Assembly (NCBI RefSeq): GCF_047730175.1 | Contig: NZ_CP159833.1 | Span: 1,674,001-1,738,000 of the forward strand | Reading direction: 5' to 3' | DNA: 64,000 nucleotides | Origin: Marifrigoribacter sp047730175 | GTDB taxonomy: Bacteria > Bacteroidota > Bacteroidia > Flavobacteriales > Flavobacteriaceae | Shown here: one piece after another, positions 1 to 9,200 of the stretch | How the letters are laid out: each line of letters starts with the position of its first letter | How positions within the stretch are numbered: position 1 is the stretch's first letter | Notes under the pieces: generated by a model | Told to the model about the DNA's origin: nothing | The model's database searches: none | The model's input: the letters and a program-made list of their open reading frames with translations, nothing else | Program-made: the position numbers and the translations under genes

Positions 1-1061
1 CTAAACTTATCTGAATACACTAGATCTTGGTGTTTATAAATAGTATCTATATACCGAGTTACTTCATTTATATTTTTATTTGTTAATGAAGCTAATTGTA
101 GATGGTAGTCAAAAAAACTTTTTTGCAATCTTCTTTCAATAGTGTGGATGCCTAATAAACCAACAGAGTCTAAATATACTCTTGCGGTATCATATTGTTT
201 TAATTTAATACATACTTCTGCAATGTTATTGTATTTAATAGCGAGCCGATTCACTTTATTGAATGGATCTTCTAACTTCTGAAAAAATTGCAATGATTTT
301 TGATAATCTTGTAATGCTTTTTGATAATCTCCTTCCCAAAAAGCATATACGCCATATTCTCCATATATGAAACTCTTTTGATTGTCTGAAAGATCTTTTT
401 CAATATTGATAAGGCTATCCATAATTTGAAAAGCCCCTTTTTTATCATTTAAATAATAATATTTATAATCAGCTTGATCTAGTATAGCAGAAAGAATATT
501 AGTAGTGTCTTTTTCTTTAGCTAACTGTAAACGCAGCTTGTTTATCTGTAAGGACTTATCGTATTGTTTTAGCTTAGTATAAATGGATTCTTCAAAGTAA
601 TATGCCCAAGTTAAATCCTTATGTTGTTTTTCTTTATTTAAAAGGGATTTAAATTTATTGCTTATGGTAAAACAATCGCCGTATTTTTCAAGACTAGCAA
701 AAGTATTCCATGCTCTTTCATAATAATCTCTTTGTCTTGGATAATAAATAGAATCATTTACAAATTCTGTAGCATTATAAAAATAAAATGCCGCACTATC
801 TAACACACCTCTCTCCTTAAAGTTGAGTCCTAATAAAAAATTATTTTCAGCTTTAAGAGAGTCTGAAATATTATTTTTTAATAGAATTAATTTTTTTGCT
901 TTTTCTAGATAATGATAACTTGAATCTAATGAAATTGAAGTAGCTATTTCATGAAAGTGAATGATTTCATCTTCACCTGTTACATGAGTATTGTTTTTCA
1001 ACTTGCTACAACCCAATAGAATAATGGGCAATAAAAAATAAACAAAATTAATTCTGCGCAT
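1..1061 (-). CDS. TPR-containing lipoprotein, partial (C-terminus beyond window)
   Basis: The frame is open from an ATG at 1061 to the window edge, about 353 codons, with no stop. The N-terminus MRRINFVYFLLPIILLGCSK is a lipoprotein signal with lipobox LLGC, so a membrane anchor facing the periplasm is likely. The rest is helical with repeats of the type 'GDYQKALQDYQKSLQFF' and 'KQYDKSLQINKL', typical of tetratricopeptide repeats. In Flavobacteriaceae such proteins often continue into a transmembrane segment and a LuxR-type or histidine-kinase output domain, but that part is not visible. It is transcribed away from the nuclease gene at 1168. Function unknown. Confidence 0.75.
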   Translation of the reverse strand, partial: MRRINFVYFLLPIILLGCSKLKNNTHVTGEDEIIHFHEIATSISLDSSYHYLEKAKKLILLKNNISDSLKAENNFLLGLNFKERGVLDSAAFYFYNATEFVNDSIYYPRQRDYYERAWNTFASLEKYGDCFTISNKFKSLLNKEKQHKDLTWAYYFEESIYTKLKQYDKSLQINKLRLQLAKEKDTTNILSAILDQADYKYYYLNDKKGAFQIMDSLINIEKDLSDNQKSFIYGEYGVYAFWEGDYQKALQDYQKSLQFFQKLEDPFNKVNRLAIKYNNIAEVCIKLKQYDTARVYLDSVGLLGIHTIERRLQKSFFDYHLQLASLTNKNINEVTRYIDTIYKHQDLVYSDKF

Positions 1062-1167
1062 AATTTATTTAATATTACTATTTAAAACATGTAGTTGTAT
1101 AAGTTAAATTTACTACTATTAAAACTGACATCGTTTCAATTTTATATTATTTTTGAAAAAAAATGGA

Positions 1168-1983
1168 ATGAACAAGAAACTAACCTATACAATTTTATTA
1201 ATAATCGTTACTGTTGGACTCTATTATTTAGATAAGAAAGTTGATAGGGATAATGAAGAATATCCTGTAGAGATTGATGCTGAAAAGAACAATTCAACAG
1301 AATTTGATACTTCTATGTTGCCAACCTCTACTACAGGGGCTATAATAGAACATTCTTTTTTTACACTTTCCTATGCTGAAAAACATGAACAAGCCGAGTG
1401 GGTTGCTTATACTTTAAAAGAAGATCATATTTCGAATCACGATTTTAAACGCCCTTATTTTATAGAAGATCGGAAAGTAAAAACAAAATCTGCTGATTGG
1501 CGCAATTATAAAAAGTCAGGTTATGATCGTGGGCATTTATGCCCAGCTGGAGATCGTACTTTTAATTACGACGCCTATCATGAAACTTTTTTAACCAGTA
1601 ATATTAGTCCTCAAAATCATGAATTCAATGCTGGTATTTGGAATCGTTTAGAGCAAAAAACACGTTTTTGGGCTAAGAAATATAATGACGTATATGTGGT
1701 AACTGGAGGCATCTTAAGAAATGGATTAGAAAAGATTGGAGATGAAAATGTTTCGGTGCCTAATGAATTTTATAAAATAATTGTAGATGCTTCAGATGGG
1801 AATTATAAGGCTATTTCATTTTTAATTCCGAATAAAACTAGCAGCAAATCTTTTTATGAATATGCTGTTTCTATTGATGAAATTGAGAATAAAACGGGCA
1901 TTGATTTTTTTCCAGATTTGTCAGATCAAATAGAGAATAAATTAGAATCAGAGATTAATTTAAAAGCTTGGGGAAAACGTTAG
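1168..1983 (+). CDS. DNA/RNA non-specific endonuclease (NUC1 family), membrane-anchored or secreted
   Basis: A 271-residue protein. Residues about 5-20 form one hydrophobic segment (signal anchor or signal peptide), so it likely acts outside the cytoplasm. The motif YDRGHLCPAGDR (DRGH at 120-123) is the beta-beta-alpha-metal active site of the Serratia nuclease/EndoG family, with His123 as general base. The following SPQNHEFNAGIWNRLE contains the Asn that binds the metal ion in this family. I chose the ATG at 1168; a TTG five codons upstream is possible but has no support. Likely role: degradation of extracellular nucleic acid for nutrients. It is a single-gene unit between a divergent TPR lipoprotein and the convergent rodA. 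Confidence 0.88.
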   Translation: MNKKLTYTILLIIVTVGLYYLDKKVDRDNEEYPVEIDAEKNNSTEFDTSMLPTSTTGAIIEHSFFTLSYAEKHEQAEWVAYTLKEDHISNHDFKRPYFIEDRKVKTKSADWRNYKKSGYDRGHLCPAGDRTFNYDAYHETFLTSNISPQNHEFNAGIWNRLEQKTRFWAKKYNDVYVVTGGILRNGLEKIGDENVSVPNEFYKIIVDASDGNYKAISFLIPNKTSSKSFYEYAVSIDEIENKTGIDFFPDLSDQIENKLESEINLKAWGKR

Positions 1984-2001
1984 TGATTATTTTATATGCA
2001 C

Positions 2002-3261
2002 TTAAGAGTTAATATAATTTGATCCATCTAATTTTATAAAAATAAATAATAAGATAGTAAAGCCCCAAAGGCCAGATCCTCCATAACTAAAAAAGGGCAA
2101 AGGGATTCCAACTGTTGGAAGTAAGCCAATTACCATTCCAATATTTACAAAGAAATGAATAAAAATTATAGAGGCTACGCAATAGCCATACACTCTTCTA
2201 AATTGAGACTTTTGCCTTTCTGATAGTATGATAATTCTAATAATTAATGCTACAAATAAAATGAGCACTATCATGCTTCCTAAAAAGCCCCATTCTTCAC
2301 CAACGGTACTAAATATATAATCGGTATGTTGTTCGGGTACGAAATTCCCTTTGGTTTGAGTACCTTGAGTCCAACCTTTACCTAACCATCCTCCATTACC
2401 AATGGCTATTTCACTTTGATTGGTGTTATAACCAATCCCTTTTGAATCTACTTCTTTTCCTAAAACAATATTAAAACGATCACGGTGTCGTTGTTCAAAG
2501 ACATTTTCAAAAATATAGTTCACTGAAAATGCAAATCCTATAGCGACTATTGCTATAATGCTGTATTTAAAAAGCTTTTGACGCCTCTTCTTTTTATTTT
2601 TAAAATATAAGAATAGGGTAATTAATAGAGCTCCAATTGCAACCCAAATAACCCCAAAGGCTAAGGTGGCAACAAATAAAGCTGCAACAAAAAAGCCTAG
2701 TAGTAAATAAACAAAATGCAACCCTTCACGGTATAAAGGAAATATTAAAACGATGTAAACCAATGCACTTCCTGGGTCTGGTTGAGGTATGATAAATATC
2801 GCTGGAAGTAGAATTATTAGAAATGCCCTAAGCTGATGTTTAAATTCTTCCATGTTGCTCTGTAAATCACTCACATATTTTGCTAAAGCTAAGGCGGTTG
2901 CAGATTTTGCAAACTCACTAGGCTGTAGACTAAAACCACCAAAAGCATACCATGAGGTGGCTCCTGAGATTGTATTTCCTAGTGGAAACAAAAGCAATAA
3001 TGAAACTAAAGCAACAATATAAATAATACTCGAAAATCGCTCGTAAAATTTAGCATCGATGGCAAGAATAAATATAATAAGCAAGACGCTAAGGCAGATA
3101 AAAAGTAGTTGCCTTGAATATGCTTGACTAAAATCGAATAACTCAGCAGTATTTGTTCCTAAAGAGGCAGAATATATGTTTATCCATCCAATAGCTACCA
3201 GCGCTATAAATATACCGATGGTAAGCCAATCAAATCGAATATTACTTCTTGATACTGCCAT
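2002..3261 (-). CDS. rodA: Rod shape-determining peptidoglycan polymerase RodA
   Basis: A 419-residue SEDS-family integral membrane protein. It polymerises lipid II glycan strands in the elongasome with its partner PBP2. About ten hydrophobic helices are visible. The SEDS signatures QPSEFAKSATALALAKY and, near the C-terminus, GLLPTVGIPLPFFSYGGSGL are present. It is the last gene of the shape operon. Its ATG overlaps the stop of mrdA by one base (TAATG), which implies translational coupling to the cognate transpeptidase. Length and order match other Flavobacteriaceae. Confidence 0.96.
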   Translation of the reverse strand: MAVSRSNIRFDWLTIGIFIALVAIGWINIYSASLGTNTAELFDFSQAYSRQLLFICLSVLLIIFILAIDAKFYERFSSIIYIVALVSLLLLFPLGNTISGATSWYAFGGFSLQPSEFAKSATALALAKYVSDLQSNMEEFKHQLRAFLIILLPAIFIIPQPDPGSALVYIVLIFPLYREGLHFVYLLLGFFVAALFVATLAFGVIWVAIGALLITLFLYFKNKKKRRQKLFKYSIIAIVAIGFAFSVNYIFENVFEQRHRDRFNIVLGKEVDSKGIGYNTNQSEIAIGNGGWLGKGWTQGTQTKGNFVPEQHTDYIFSTVGEEWGFLGSMIVLILFVALIIRIIILSERQKSQFRRVYGYCVASIIFIHFFVNIGMVIGLLPTVGIPLPFFSYGGSGLWGFTILLFIFIKLDGSNYINS

Positions 3262-5129
3262 TAGTGATTAATTGTAAAAGGGATTCCGCTATAAGGTTTT
3301 GCATATTCTTCTTCTAAACTTCCATTAAGAACAAAGCTTTCTAAATCTGTTCTAGTGATTTCTCCATTAATATATTTTTCAATCATTAAACTAGCAATTC
3401 TACCAGCCCACCGAGATCCCCAATATCCATTTTCTACAAAAACGGCAATAGCTATTTTTGGGTTGTCTTTAGGAGCGAATGCGACAAATACAGAATGATC
3501 GGTAAGTTGAAATCTTTCACCATCAATTTTAATGTAATTTTCTGCAGTACCAGTTTTTCCGCAAATCTCAATACCTGGAATTTGTATGTGTGATGCTGTA
3601 CCGTTACTATAAACATCGAACATTCCTTCAACTACAGGCTCAAAATATTCTTTATCGATTGTAGTAACATGTTTTTCAGTGTAAACTTTAGGAATAGTAT
3701 CTACATCAACGATATTTTTTAAAATATGTGGTTTATAATACCATCCTCTATTTGCAATAGCTGCCGTAAAGTTAACCATTTGAATAGGCGTAAGTAATAC
3801 TTCGCCTTGCCCAATTGCATTCGAGATGGTTGCAGAGGCATACCATTTGTATTTTGGATAATTATAAGCTCTATTGTAATAATCTGAGTTAGGAATTAAT
3901 CCACGATTACCAATAGGTAAATCGTAACCTAAATAGTTACCTAAACCAAAGCTTGATAAATGGTTTTTCCAATTATCAATTCCTTCTTGAGGTGTCGGGT
4001 ATTTTTCAATAATTCGTTTGTAAACAGTACAGAAATAAGCATTACAAGAATTGGCAATCCCTGCCACCATTGCTAATGGTGTTTTATGATGATGGCAACC
4101 TAAAAGTTTATTTCTTCCATACTTATATCCGCCATAGCATCTAATTTTTTCTTCGGCATCGACAACACCTTCTTGCATACCAATTAAGGCAGTTAATGTT
4201 TTAAAAGGGGAGCCAGGAGGGTATTCGCCTTTTAATCCTCTATCAAATAAAGGTCTAGAAATAGTATCGTACCAAAGTTTTGTGAAATTTTTTGATCGTT
4301 CTCTCCCAACAAGTAAGCTAGGGTCATAATAAGGAGCAGTAATTAATGAGAGGATTTCACCAGTAGCAGGTTCTAGGGCTACAATTCCTCCTCTTTTATT
4401 CTTCATTAATGCTTCTCCATATTTTTGGAGTGTCTCATCGATGGTTAATGTAATGTCTTTTCCTCGCTCTGGTAAAGTGTCATAAAGACCTTCTTTATAA
4501 GGGCCAATATCTCTATTAAAGCGATCTTTTTGAATGTATTTTACTCCTTTAACTCCTCTTAATATCTCTTCGTATTGTTTTTCTACTCCTTGTTTTCCAG
4601 TTAAATCCCCCATCTGATAATATGGGTTTTCAGCAATGTTTTGATCGTTGACTTCAGCAATGTATCCTAACACATTAGCCGAATGGGTTACTTGATAATC
4701 ACGCAAAGATCTTTTCTGAATATAGAACCCTTCATATTTATGCATCTTTTCAGAAATATATGCATATTCACCTTTTGTAAGCTGAGGGATTACAATGGAA
4801 GGGAGGCGTGGAGAATACACCCAAGATTTTTTTAGAATTTTAGTAAATTCTTCTTTAGGAATTTTTAATAAATCACATAATTCTAAGCTGTCTAAACTTT
4901 TAACATTCCTAGGAATTACCATCACATCATATGAGGGTTGATTTGCGACTAATAATTTTCCGTTGCGATCAAAAACATATCCACGTTGGGGATAAATAAA
5001 CTCAGTTTTTACGGCATTATTTTCAGAGAGTTTTTGAAAAGAAGTGTCATATATCTGAAGATAAAAAAGCCTAGAGGCAAAGATGAGCCCTACAATTAAA
5101 ACAATCGAGATTAAAAGAAGTTTTCGCAT
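3261..5129 (-). CDS. mrdA: Penicillin-binding protein 2 (elongasome transpeptidase)
   Basis: A 622-residue class B PBP that cross-links peptidoglycan during cell elongation. It has an N-terminal membrane anchor (residues 3-23), a PBP dimerisation domain, then the transpeptidase. The catalytic motifs are all present: SPFK with Ser307 and Lys310, SCN at 361-363 and KTG at 525-527. It overlaps mreD upstream and rodA downstream by one base each, so the three are probably translated together. No truncation or missing catalytic residue is seen. Confidence 0.96.
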   Translation of the reverse strand: MRKLLLISIVLIVGLIFASRLFYLQIYDTSFQKLSENNAVKTEFIYPQRGYVFDRNGKLLVANQPSYDVMVIPRNVKSLDSLELCDLLKIPKEEFTKILKKSWVYSPRLPSIVIPQLTKGEYAYISEKMHKYEGFYIQKRSLRDYQVTHSANVLGYIAEVNDQNIAENPYYQMGDLTGKQGVEKQYEEILRGVKGVKYIQKDRFNRDIGPYKEGLYDTLPERGKDITLTIDETLQKYGEALMKNKRGGIVALEPATGEILSLITAPYYDPSLLVGRERSKNFTKLWYDTISRPLFDRGLKGEYPPGSPFKTLTALIGMQEGVVDAEEKIRCYGGYKYGRNKLLGCHHHKTPLAMVAGIANSCNAYFCTVYKRIIEKYPTPQEGIDNWKNHLSSFGLGNYLGYDLPIGNRGLIPNSDYYNRAYNYPKYKWYASATISNAIGQGEVLLTPIQMVNFTAAIANRGWYYKPHILKNIVDVDTIPKVYTEKHVTTIDKEYFEPVVEGMFDVYSNGTASHIQIPGIEICGKTGTAENYIKIDGERFQLTDHSVFVAFAPKDNPKIAIAVFVENGYWGSRWAGRIASLMIEKYINGEITRTDLESFVLNGSLEEEYAKPYSGIPFTINH

Positions 5130-5635
5130 TAGGATTTTCTACTAAATAAGGATATTGTAGTGATTAATAATACAATGCTAAATATACTTGAAAATAACGT
5201 CGATTTTAATATTAAAAGTATGTGATCTGTATTAAAAATTTCAAGCGAAAATAATATAAGATGATGTGTAATTACCATTAGTGTTATGTAGATTAATCTC
5301 TTTATAAAATGAGATTCACCTAATTTAATGGTATCGTATTCATAGCTAACGCCAAAAGAAAACTTTAAAAATGCAGGTCTTATAAAAGCAATGAACACTG
5401 AAGCCGCAGCATGAATACCTCCTGAATCCCCAAAGACATCTATGGATAAGCCTAATAAAAAACTTAAAAAGATAAGCAATGTTTTGTTTCCGTTGAAAGG
5501 AAATATTAAAATAAAAAGAAGGTACAAATAGGGATTAATAAACCCAAAAAAGTTAATGTTATTTAAAATAAAAACTTGTAATAAAATTAATATGATAAAC
5601 CGTAATATATTTATAAAAATCTCCTTATTCTGCAT
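5129..5635 (-). CDS. mreD: Rod shape-determining membrane protein MreD
   Basis: A 168-residue protein made almost entirely of hydrophobic helices (about five to six segments), as expected for MreD, the inner-membrane partner of MreC in the elongasome. The motif LLGLSIDVFGDSGGIHAAASV resembles the conserved 'D.F....G.xA' region of the family. The start overlaps the end of mreC by 11 bases and the stop overlaps the start of mrdA. The family diverges quickly, so the call rests on topology, size and position. Confidence 0.9.
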   Translation of the reverse strand: MQNKEIFINILRFIILILLQVFILNNINFFGFINPYLYLLFILIFPFNGNKTLLIFLSFLLGLSIDVFGDSGGIHAAASVFIAFIRPAFLKFSFGVSYEYDTIKLGESHFIKRLIYITLMVITHHLILFSLEIFNTDHILLILKSTLFSSIFSIVLLITTISLFSRKS

Positions 5636-6452
5636 CTTCTTCTCCCTCCTCTACTAATTTTATTTCCTCTCGTTCCTTATTTTTAATGATATAAACATGA
5701 TTTAGATTTGTCATGTCATTAAACAATTGAATATTCAAAGTATAGGAACTTTCATCCTCTAAAAGTTTAGCATCTTTAATAGTCCCTATTAATATTCCTT
5801 CAGGAAAAATAGTAGATTTTCCGCCAGTAATAATGGTGTCTCCAACCACTATAGGCGCTAATCTTGGTATTTCAATTAACTGAACAATATTTGGATTTTT
5901 AGTATTCCAAACTAAACTTCCAAAATGATTTGAAGATTTTAGTTTAGCATTTATTTGGCTATCAGTATTTAATATAGACTGAATAGTAGCATAATTTTTA
6001 CTAGTATTGTTTATAATACCAACGATTCCTTTTGAGGTAATTACTCCCATATCAAGTTCAATATTATTTTTTGAACCTTCATCAAGCGTGATTTTATTTT
6101 TTGTTTTTGAAAACGAGTTATTAATTACCCTAGCAGAAACATAAGAATACTTTGAAAGTATCGAAGTACTATCTTCATCTGAAACATAATAATTTTTTTT
6201 ATAGAAATCTAGTTGTTCTCTCACTCGAAGGTTTTCCTCAATAAGTTCATTGTTCTCTGATCTTAAATTAAAATAACTTGTAATGTCACTTTTATAGGAA
6301 TACAATCCGCCACTTAAAAAATTAGCAGAAGTGACAAATTTGTTTTTATGGTAGGTATGTGATTGAATAGTAAGACCAATGGAGGCTAGAAATAAAACAC
6401 AAAACAACAGGAAGTTTTTATTCCGTATAAAGAAAAATAGTATCTGTTGCAT
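5625..6452 (-). CDS. mreC: Rod shape-determining protein MreC
   Basis: A 275-residue protein with an N-terminal membrane helix (residues 12-30), a coiled-coil stretch (about 63-90) and the periplasmic beta-rich MreC domain. The family pattern is visible in SKGIVGIINNTSKNYATIQSILN and VGDTIITGGKSTIFPEGILIGTI. MreC links the cytoplasmic MreB filament to PBP2/RodA. The last 20 residues are strongly acidic (EGEEDAE end). It lies between mreB (13 bases upstream) and mreD (overlapping). Confidence 0.95.
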   Translation of the reverse strand: MQQILFFFIRNKNFLLFCVLFLASIGLTIQSHTYHKNKFVTSANFLSGGLYSYKSDITSYFNLRSENNELIEENLRVREQLDFYKKNYYVSDEDSTSILSKYSYVSARVINNSFSKTKNKITLDEGSKNNIELDMGVITSKGIVGIINNTSKNYATIQSILNTDSQINAKLKSSNHFGSLVWNTKNPNIVQLIEIPRLAPIVVGDTIITGGKSTIFPEGILIGTIKDAKLLEDESSYTLNIQLFNDMTNLNHVYIIKNKEREEIKLVEEGEEDAE

Positions 6453-6465
6453 AATGTGCTACTCC

Positions 6466-7494
6466 TTATTTAATCAATATGCTCTTATATTTACTTAAGT
6501 TTTTAAGGCAAATACCTGTACCTCTTACCACAGCTCTTAAAGGATCTTCAGCTATATAAACAGGTAAATCTGTTTTTTGAGATAAACGTTTGTCTAAGCC
6601 TCTTAACATAGATCCGCCACCTGCTAAATAAATTCCAGTATTATAAATATCTGCCGCAAGTTCTGGAGGTGTTTGCGATAAAGTTTCCATAACAGAATCT
6701 TCAATTCTTAATATGGACTTATCTAATGCTTTTGCAATTTCTCTATAGGAAGCAAGTACTTGTTTAGGCTTTCCTGTTAACAAATCTCTTCCTTGAACCG
6801 GAAGATCTTCTGGTGGAATCTCTAAATCCTCTGTTGCAGCTCCAATTTTAATTTTTATATTTTCAGCAGTACGTTCACCAATATATAAGTTATGTTGGGT
6901 ACGCATATAATAGATAATATCATTTGTAAATACATCTCCTGCTACTTTTACAGAACGATCACATACGATACCACCTAAAGCTATAACTGCAATTTCAGTA
7001 GTACCACCTCCAATATCAACCACCATGTTTCCTTTAGGTTGCATTATGTCAATACCTATACCAATAGCAGCGGCCATAGGTTCATGAATTAGATAAACTT
7101 CTTTGCCATTTACCCGTTCTGCACTTTCTTTTACTGCACGCATTTCTACTTCAGTAATTCCACTGGGAATACAAATAACCATTCGTAAGGAAGGAGTAAG
7201 CCATTTCTTTTTTAATGCAGGTATGTCTTTTATGAACATACTAATCATTTGCTCACTAGCATCAAAATCAGCAATTACACCGTCTTTTAAAGGACGAATA
7301 GTCTTAATGTTTTCATGCGTTTTACCCTGCATCATATTGGCTTCTCTACCTACAGCAATAATCTTACCTGTAGTTCGATCTCTAGCTACAATGGATGGAG
7401 CATCTACGACTACTTTGTCATTATGAATAATTAGGGTATTGGCTGTCCCTAAATCAATTGCTATTTCTTCAGTTAAGAAGTCAAAAAATCCCAT
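6466..7494 (-). CDS. mreB: Rod shape-determining actin homologue MreB
   Basis: A 342-residue actin-fold ATPase that forms membrane-associated filaments guiding lateral wall synthesis. The actin-family nucleotide motifs are clear: DLGTANTLI (phosphate 1), VDIGGGTTEIAVI (phosphate 2) and GIYLAGGGSMLRGLD (adenosine). It sits 64 bases downstream of purH and heads mreCD-mrdA-rodA. The purH-mreB linkage is common in Bacteroidota. Confidence 0.98.
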   Translation of the reverse strand: MGFFDFLTEEIAIDLGTANTLIIHNDKVVVDAPSIVARDRTTGKIIAVGREANMMQGKTHENIKTIRPLKDGVIADFDASEQMISMFIKDIPALKKKWLTPSLRMVICIPSGITEVEMRAVKESAERVNGKEVYLIHEPMAAAIGIGIDIMQPKGNMVVDIGGGTTEIAVIALGGIVCDRSVKVAGDVFTNDIIYYMRTQHNLYIGERTAENIKIKIGAATEDLEIPPEDLPVQGRDLLTGKPKQVLASYREIAKALDKSILRIEDSVMETLSQTPPELAADIYNTGIYLAGGGSMLRGLDKRLSQKTDLPVYIAEDPLRAVVRGTGICLKNLSKYKSILIK

Positions 7495-7558
7495 ATTTTA
7501 ATTGTGCGGTATTGAAATTAAACGTGTGAAGCGAATGCTTTCTACAAATGTAATAAAA

Positions 7559-9091
7559 TTAGTGTTTAAAATGACGTATTCCACTAAATACCATTGCCAT
7601 ACTGTTTTCATTGCAATAGTTAATGCTTAATTCGTCTTTTATTGACCCTCCTGGTTGAATAACTGCAGTAATTCCAGCATTATTAGCAATCTCAACACAA
7701 TCTGGAAAAGGGAAAAAAGCATCACTTGCCAGTACTGCTCCCTTAAGATTAAAATTGAATGAATTTGCTTTTTCTATTGACTGTCTTAAAGCATCTACCC
7801 TCGATGTTTGTCCTGTTCCGCTAGCACACAATTGTTTGTCTTTTACTAAAACAATAGTATTTGACTTTGTATGCTTGCAAATTTTAGAGGCAAACATTAA
7901 ATTATCTAACTCACTATCCGTGGGTTTATTGTTAGTAGGGTATGTTAAATTTTCGATGGTATCTGTTATCGAATCTTTATCTTGAACCAAAGCTCCATTT
8001 AAACAAGTTCTAACCGTTGTTTTAGGAAGCTCTGTTTGTTTTTGAATAAGTATTCTTCTGTGTTTTTTTCCTTTTAATATTTCTAAGCCTTTTTCAGAAT
8101 AACTTGGAGCAATCACTACTTCACAAAATAACTGATGAATTTCCTCGGCTGTTTCAGCATCAATTTCAGAATTACAAATTAATATTCCTCCAAAAGCAGA
8201 AACTGGATCACCCGCTAAAGCATCTAAGTAAGCTTGTTTAACTGTTTCTCTTTGAGCAATTCCACAGGCGTTATTGTGCTTTAAAATAGCAAAAGTAGGA
8301 GCCTCTCCTGTGAATTCAGACATTAAATTAACAGCAGCATCTACATCTAATAAGTTATTATAGCTAAGTCCTTTTCCATGTAAGGTATCGAACATAGCAT
8401 CAAAATTTCCAAAGAAAAACCCTTTTTGATGTGGGTTTTCTCCGTAACGTAAAATTTTCCCCTTCGTTTCACTTATTTTTAAAGCAGGTATTTCATGTTC
8501 ACTATTAAAATAATTGAAAATTGCTGTATCATAATTTGATGAAACGTTAAAAGCTTTTGCAGCAAATTGTTTTCTACTTGCTAAAGAAACAGATCCATTA
8601 TCTTCAGAAATAATATCCAAAAACTCTTGGTAATCTTCCATTGAAGAAACACAAATAGTGTCTTTAAAATTTTTGGCAGCAGCTCTAATTAATGAAATCC
8701 CTCCAATGTCAATCTTTTCAATAATATCTTGCTCACTTGCTCCAGAAGCTACCGTTTTTTCGAAAGGATATAAATCCACAATAACAACATCTAATTGTGG
8801 AATGTTATATTCTTTCATTTCTTTAACATCACCTTCATTTTCTTGGCGATTTAAAATCCCTCCAAAAACTTTTGGGTGAAGTGTTTTTACTCGACCTCCC
8901 AATATTGAAGGATAATCGGTTACTTCTTCAACAGGAACAACGTTTATACCTAAATCATTTATGAATTTTTGAGTGCCGCCTGTAGAATAGATTGTTACGC
9001 CAATTTCATTTAATTTTTTTACAATAGGTGCTAAACCATCTTTGTGAAAAACTGAAATTAAAGCAGAGGATATCTTTTTTTGATTGTTCAT
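7559..9091 (-). CDS. purH: Bifunctional AICAR transformylase/IMP cyclohydrolase
   Basis: A 510-residue enzyme catalysing the last two steps of de novo IMP synthesis. The N-terminal MGS-like cyclohydrolase domain carries STGGTQKFI and GGRVKTLHPKVFGGIL; the C-terminal transformylase carries the KHNNACG motif and ends with SDAFFPFPD and a PGGSIKD loop. Full length for the family. A -7 promoter box lies 19 bases upstream, so transcription of the shape operon may start here. Confidence 0.97.
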   Translation of the reverse strand: MNNQKKISSALISVFHKDGLAPIVKKLNEIGVTIYSTGGTQKFINDLGINVVPVEEVTDYPSILGGRVKTLHPKVFGGILNRQENEGDVKEMKEYNIPQLDVVIVDLYPFEKTVASGASEQDIIEKIDIGGISLIRAAAKNFKDTICVSSMEDYQEFLDIISEDNGSVSLASRKQFAAKAFNVSSNYDTAIFNYFNSEHEIPALKISETKGKILRYGENPHQKGFFFGNFDAMFDTLHGKGLSYNNLLDVDAAVNLMSEFTGEAPTFAILKHNNACGIAQRETVKQAYLDALAGDPVSAFGGILICNSEIDAETAEEIHQLFCEVVIAPSYSEKGLEILKGKKHRRILIQKQTELPKTTVRTCLNGALVQDKDSITDTIENLTYPTNNKPTDSELDNLMFASKICKHTKSNTIVLVKDKQLCASGTGQTSRVDALRQSIEKANSFNFNLKGAVLASDAFFPFPDCVEIANNAGITAVIQPGGSIKDELSINYCNENSMAMVFSGIRHFKH

Positions 9092-9109
9092 GGAGATTTA
9101 ATTAAGCAG

Positions 9110-9117
9110 CAAAAATA
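9110..9117 (-). promoter_or_regulatory. -7 promoter box for purH (TATTTTTG)
   Basis: On the minus strand this reads TATTTTTG, an exact match to the Bacteroidota TAnnTTTG element, 18 bases before the purH ATG. No clearly spaced -33 TTG was found, so the assignment is moderate. It would give a very short leader. Confidence 0.5.
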
Positions 9118-9179
9118 CATAATTGTATGCAAATTTTGTAACATATATAAGTAGAAAACGTCTTATATTTATTCAAAAT

Positions 9180-9187
9180 TAATTTTG
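9180..9187 (+). promoter_or_regulatory. -7 promoter box for the FtsX-type permease (TAATTTTG)
   Basis: TAATTTTG matches TAnnTTTG and lies 13 bases before the ATG at 9201. The divergent purH box is only about 60 bases away, so both promoters share one short regulatory region. The -33 element is weak. Confidence 0.45.
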
Positions 9188-9200
9188 GTAAAATTATAGA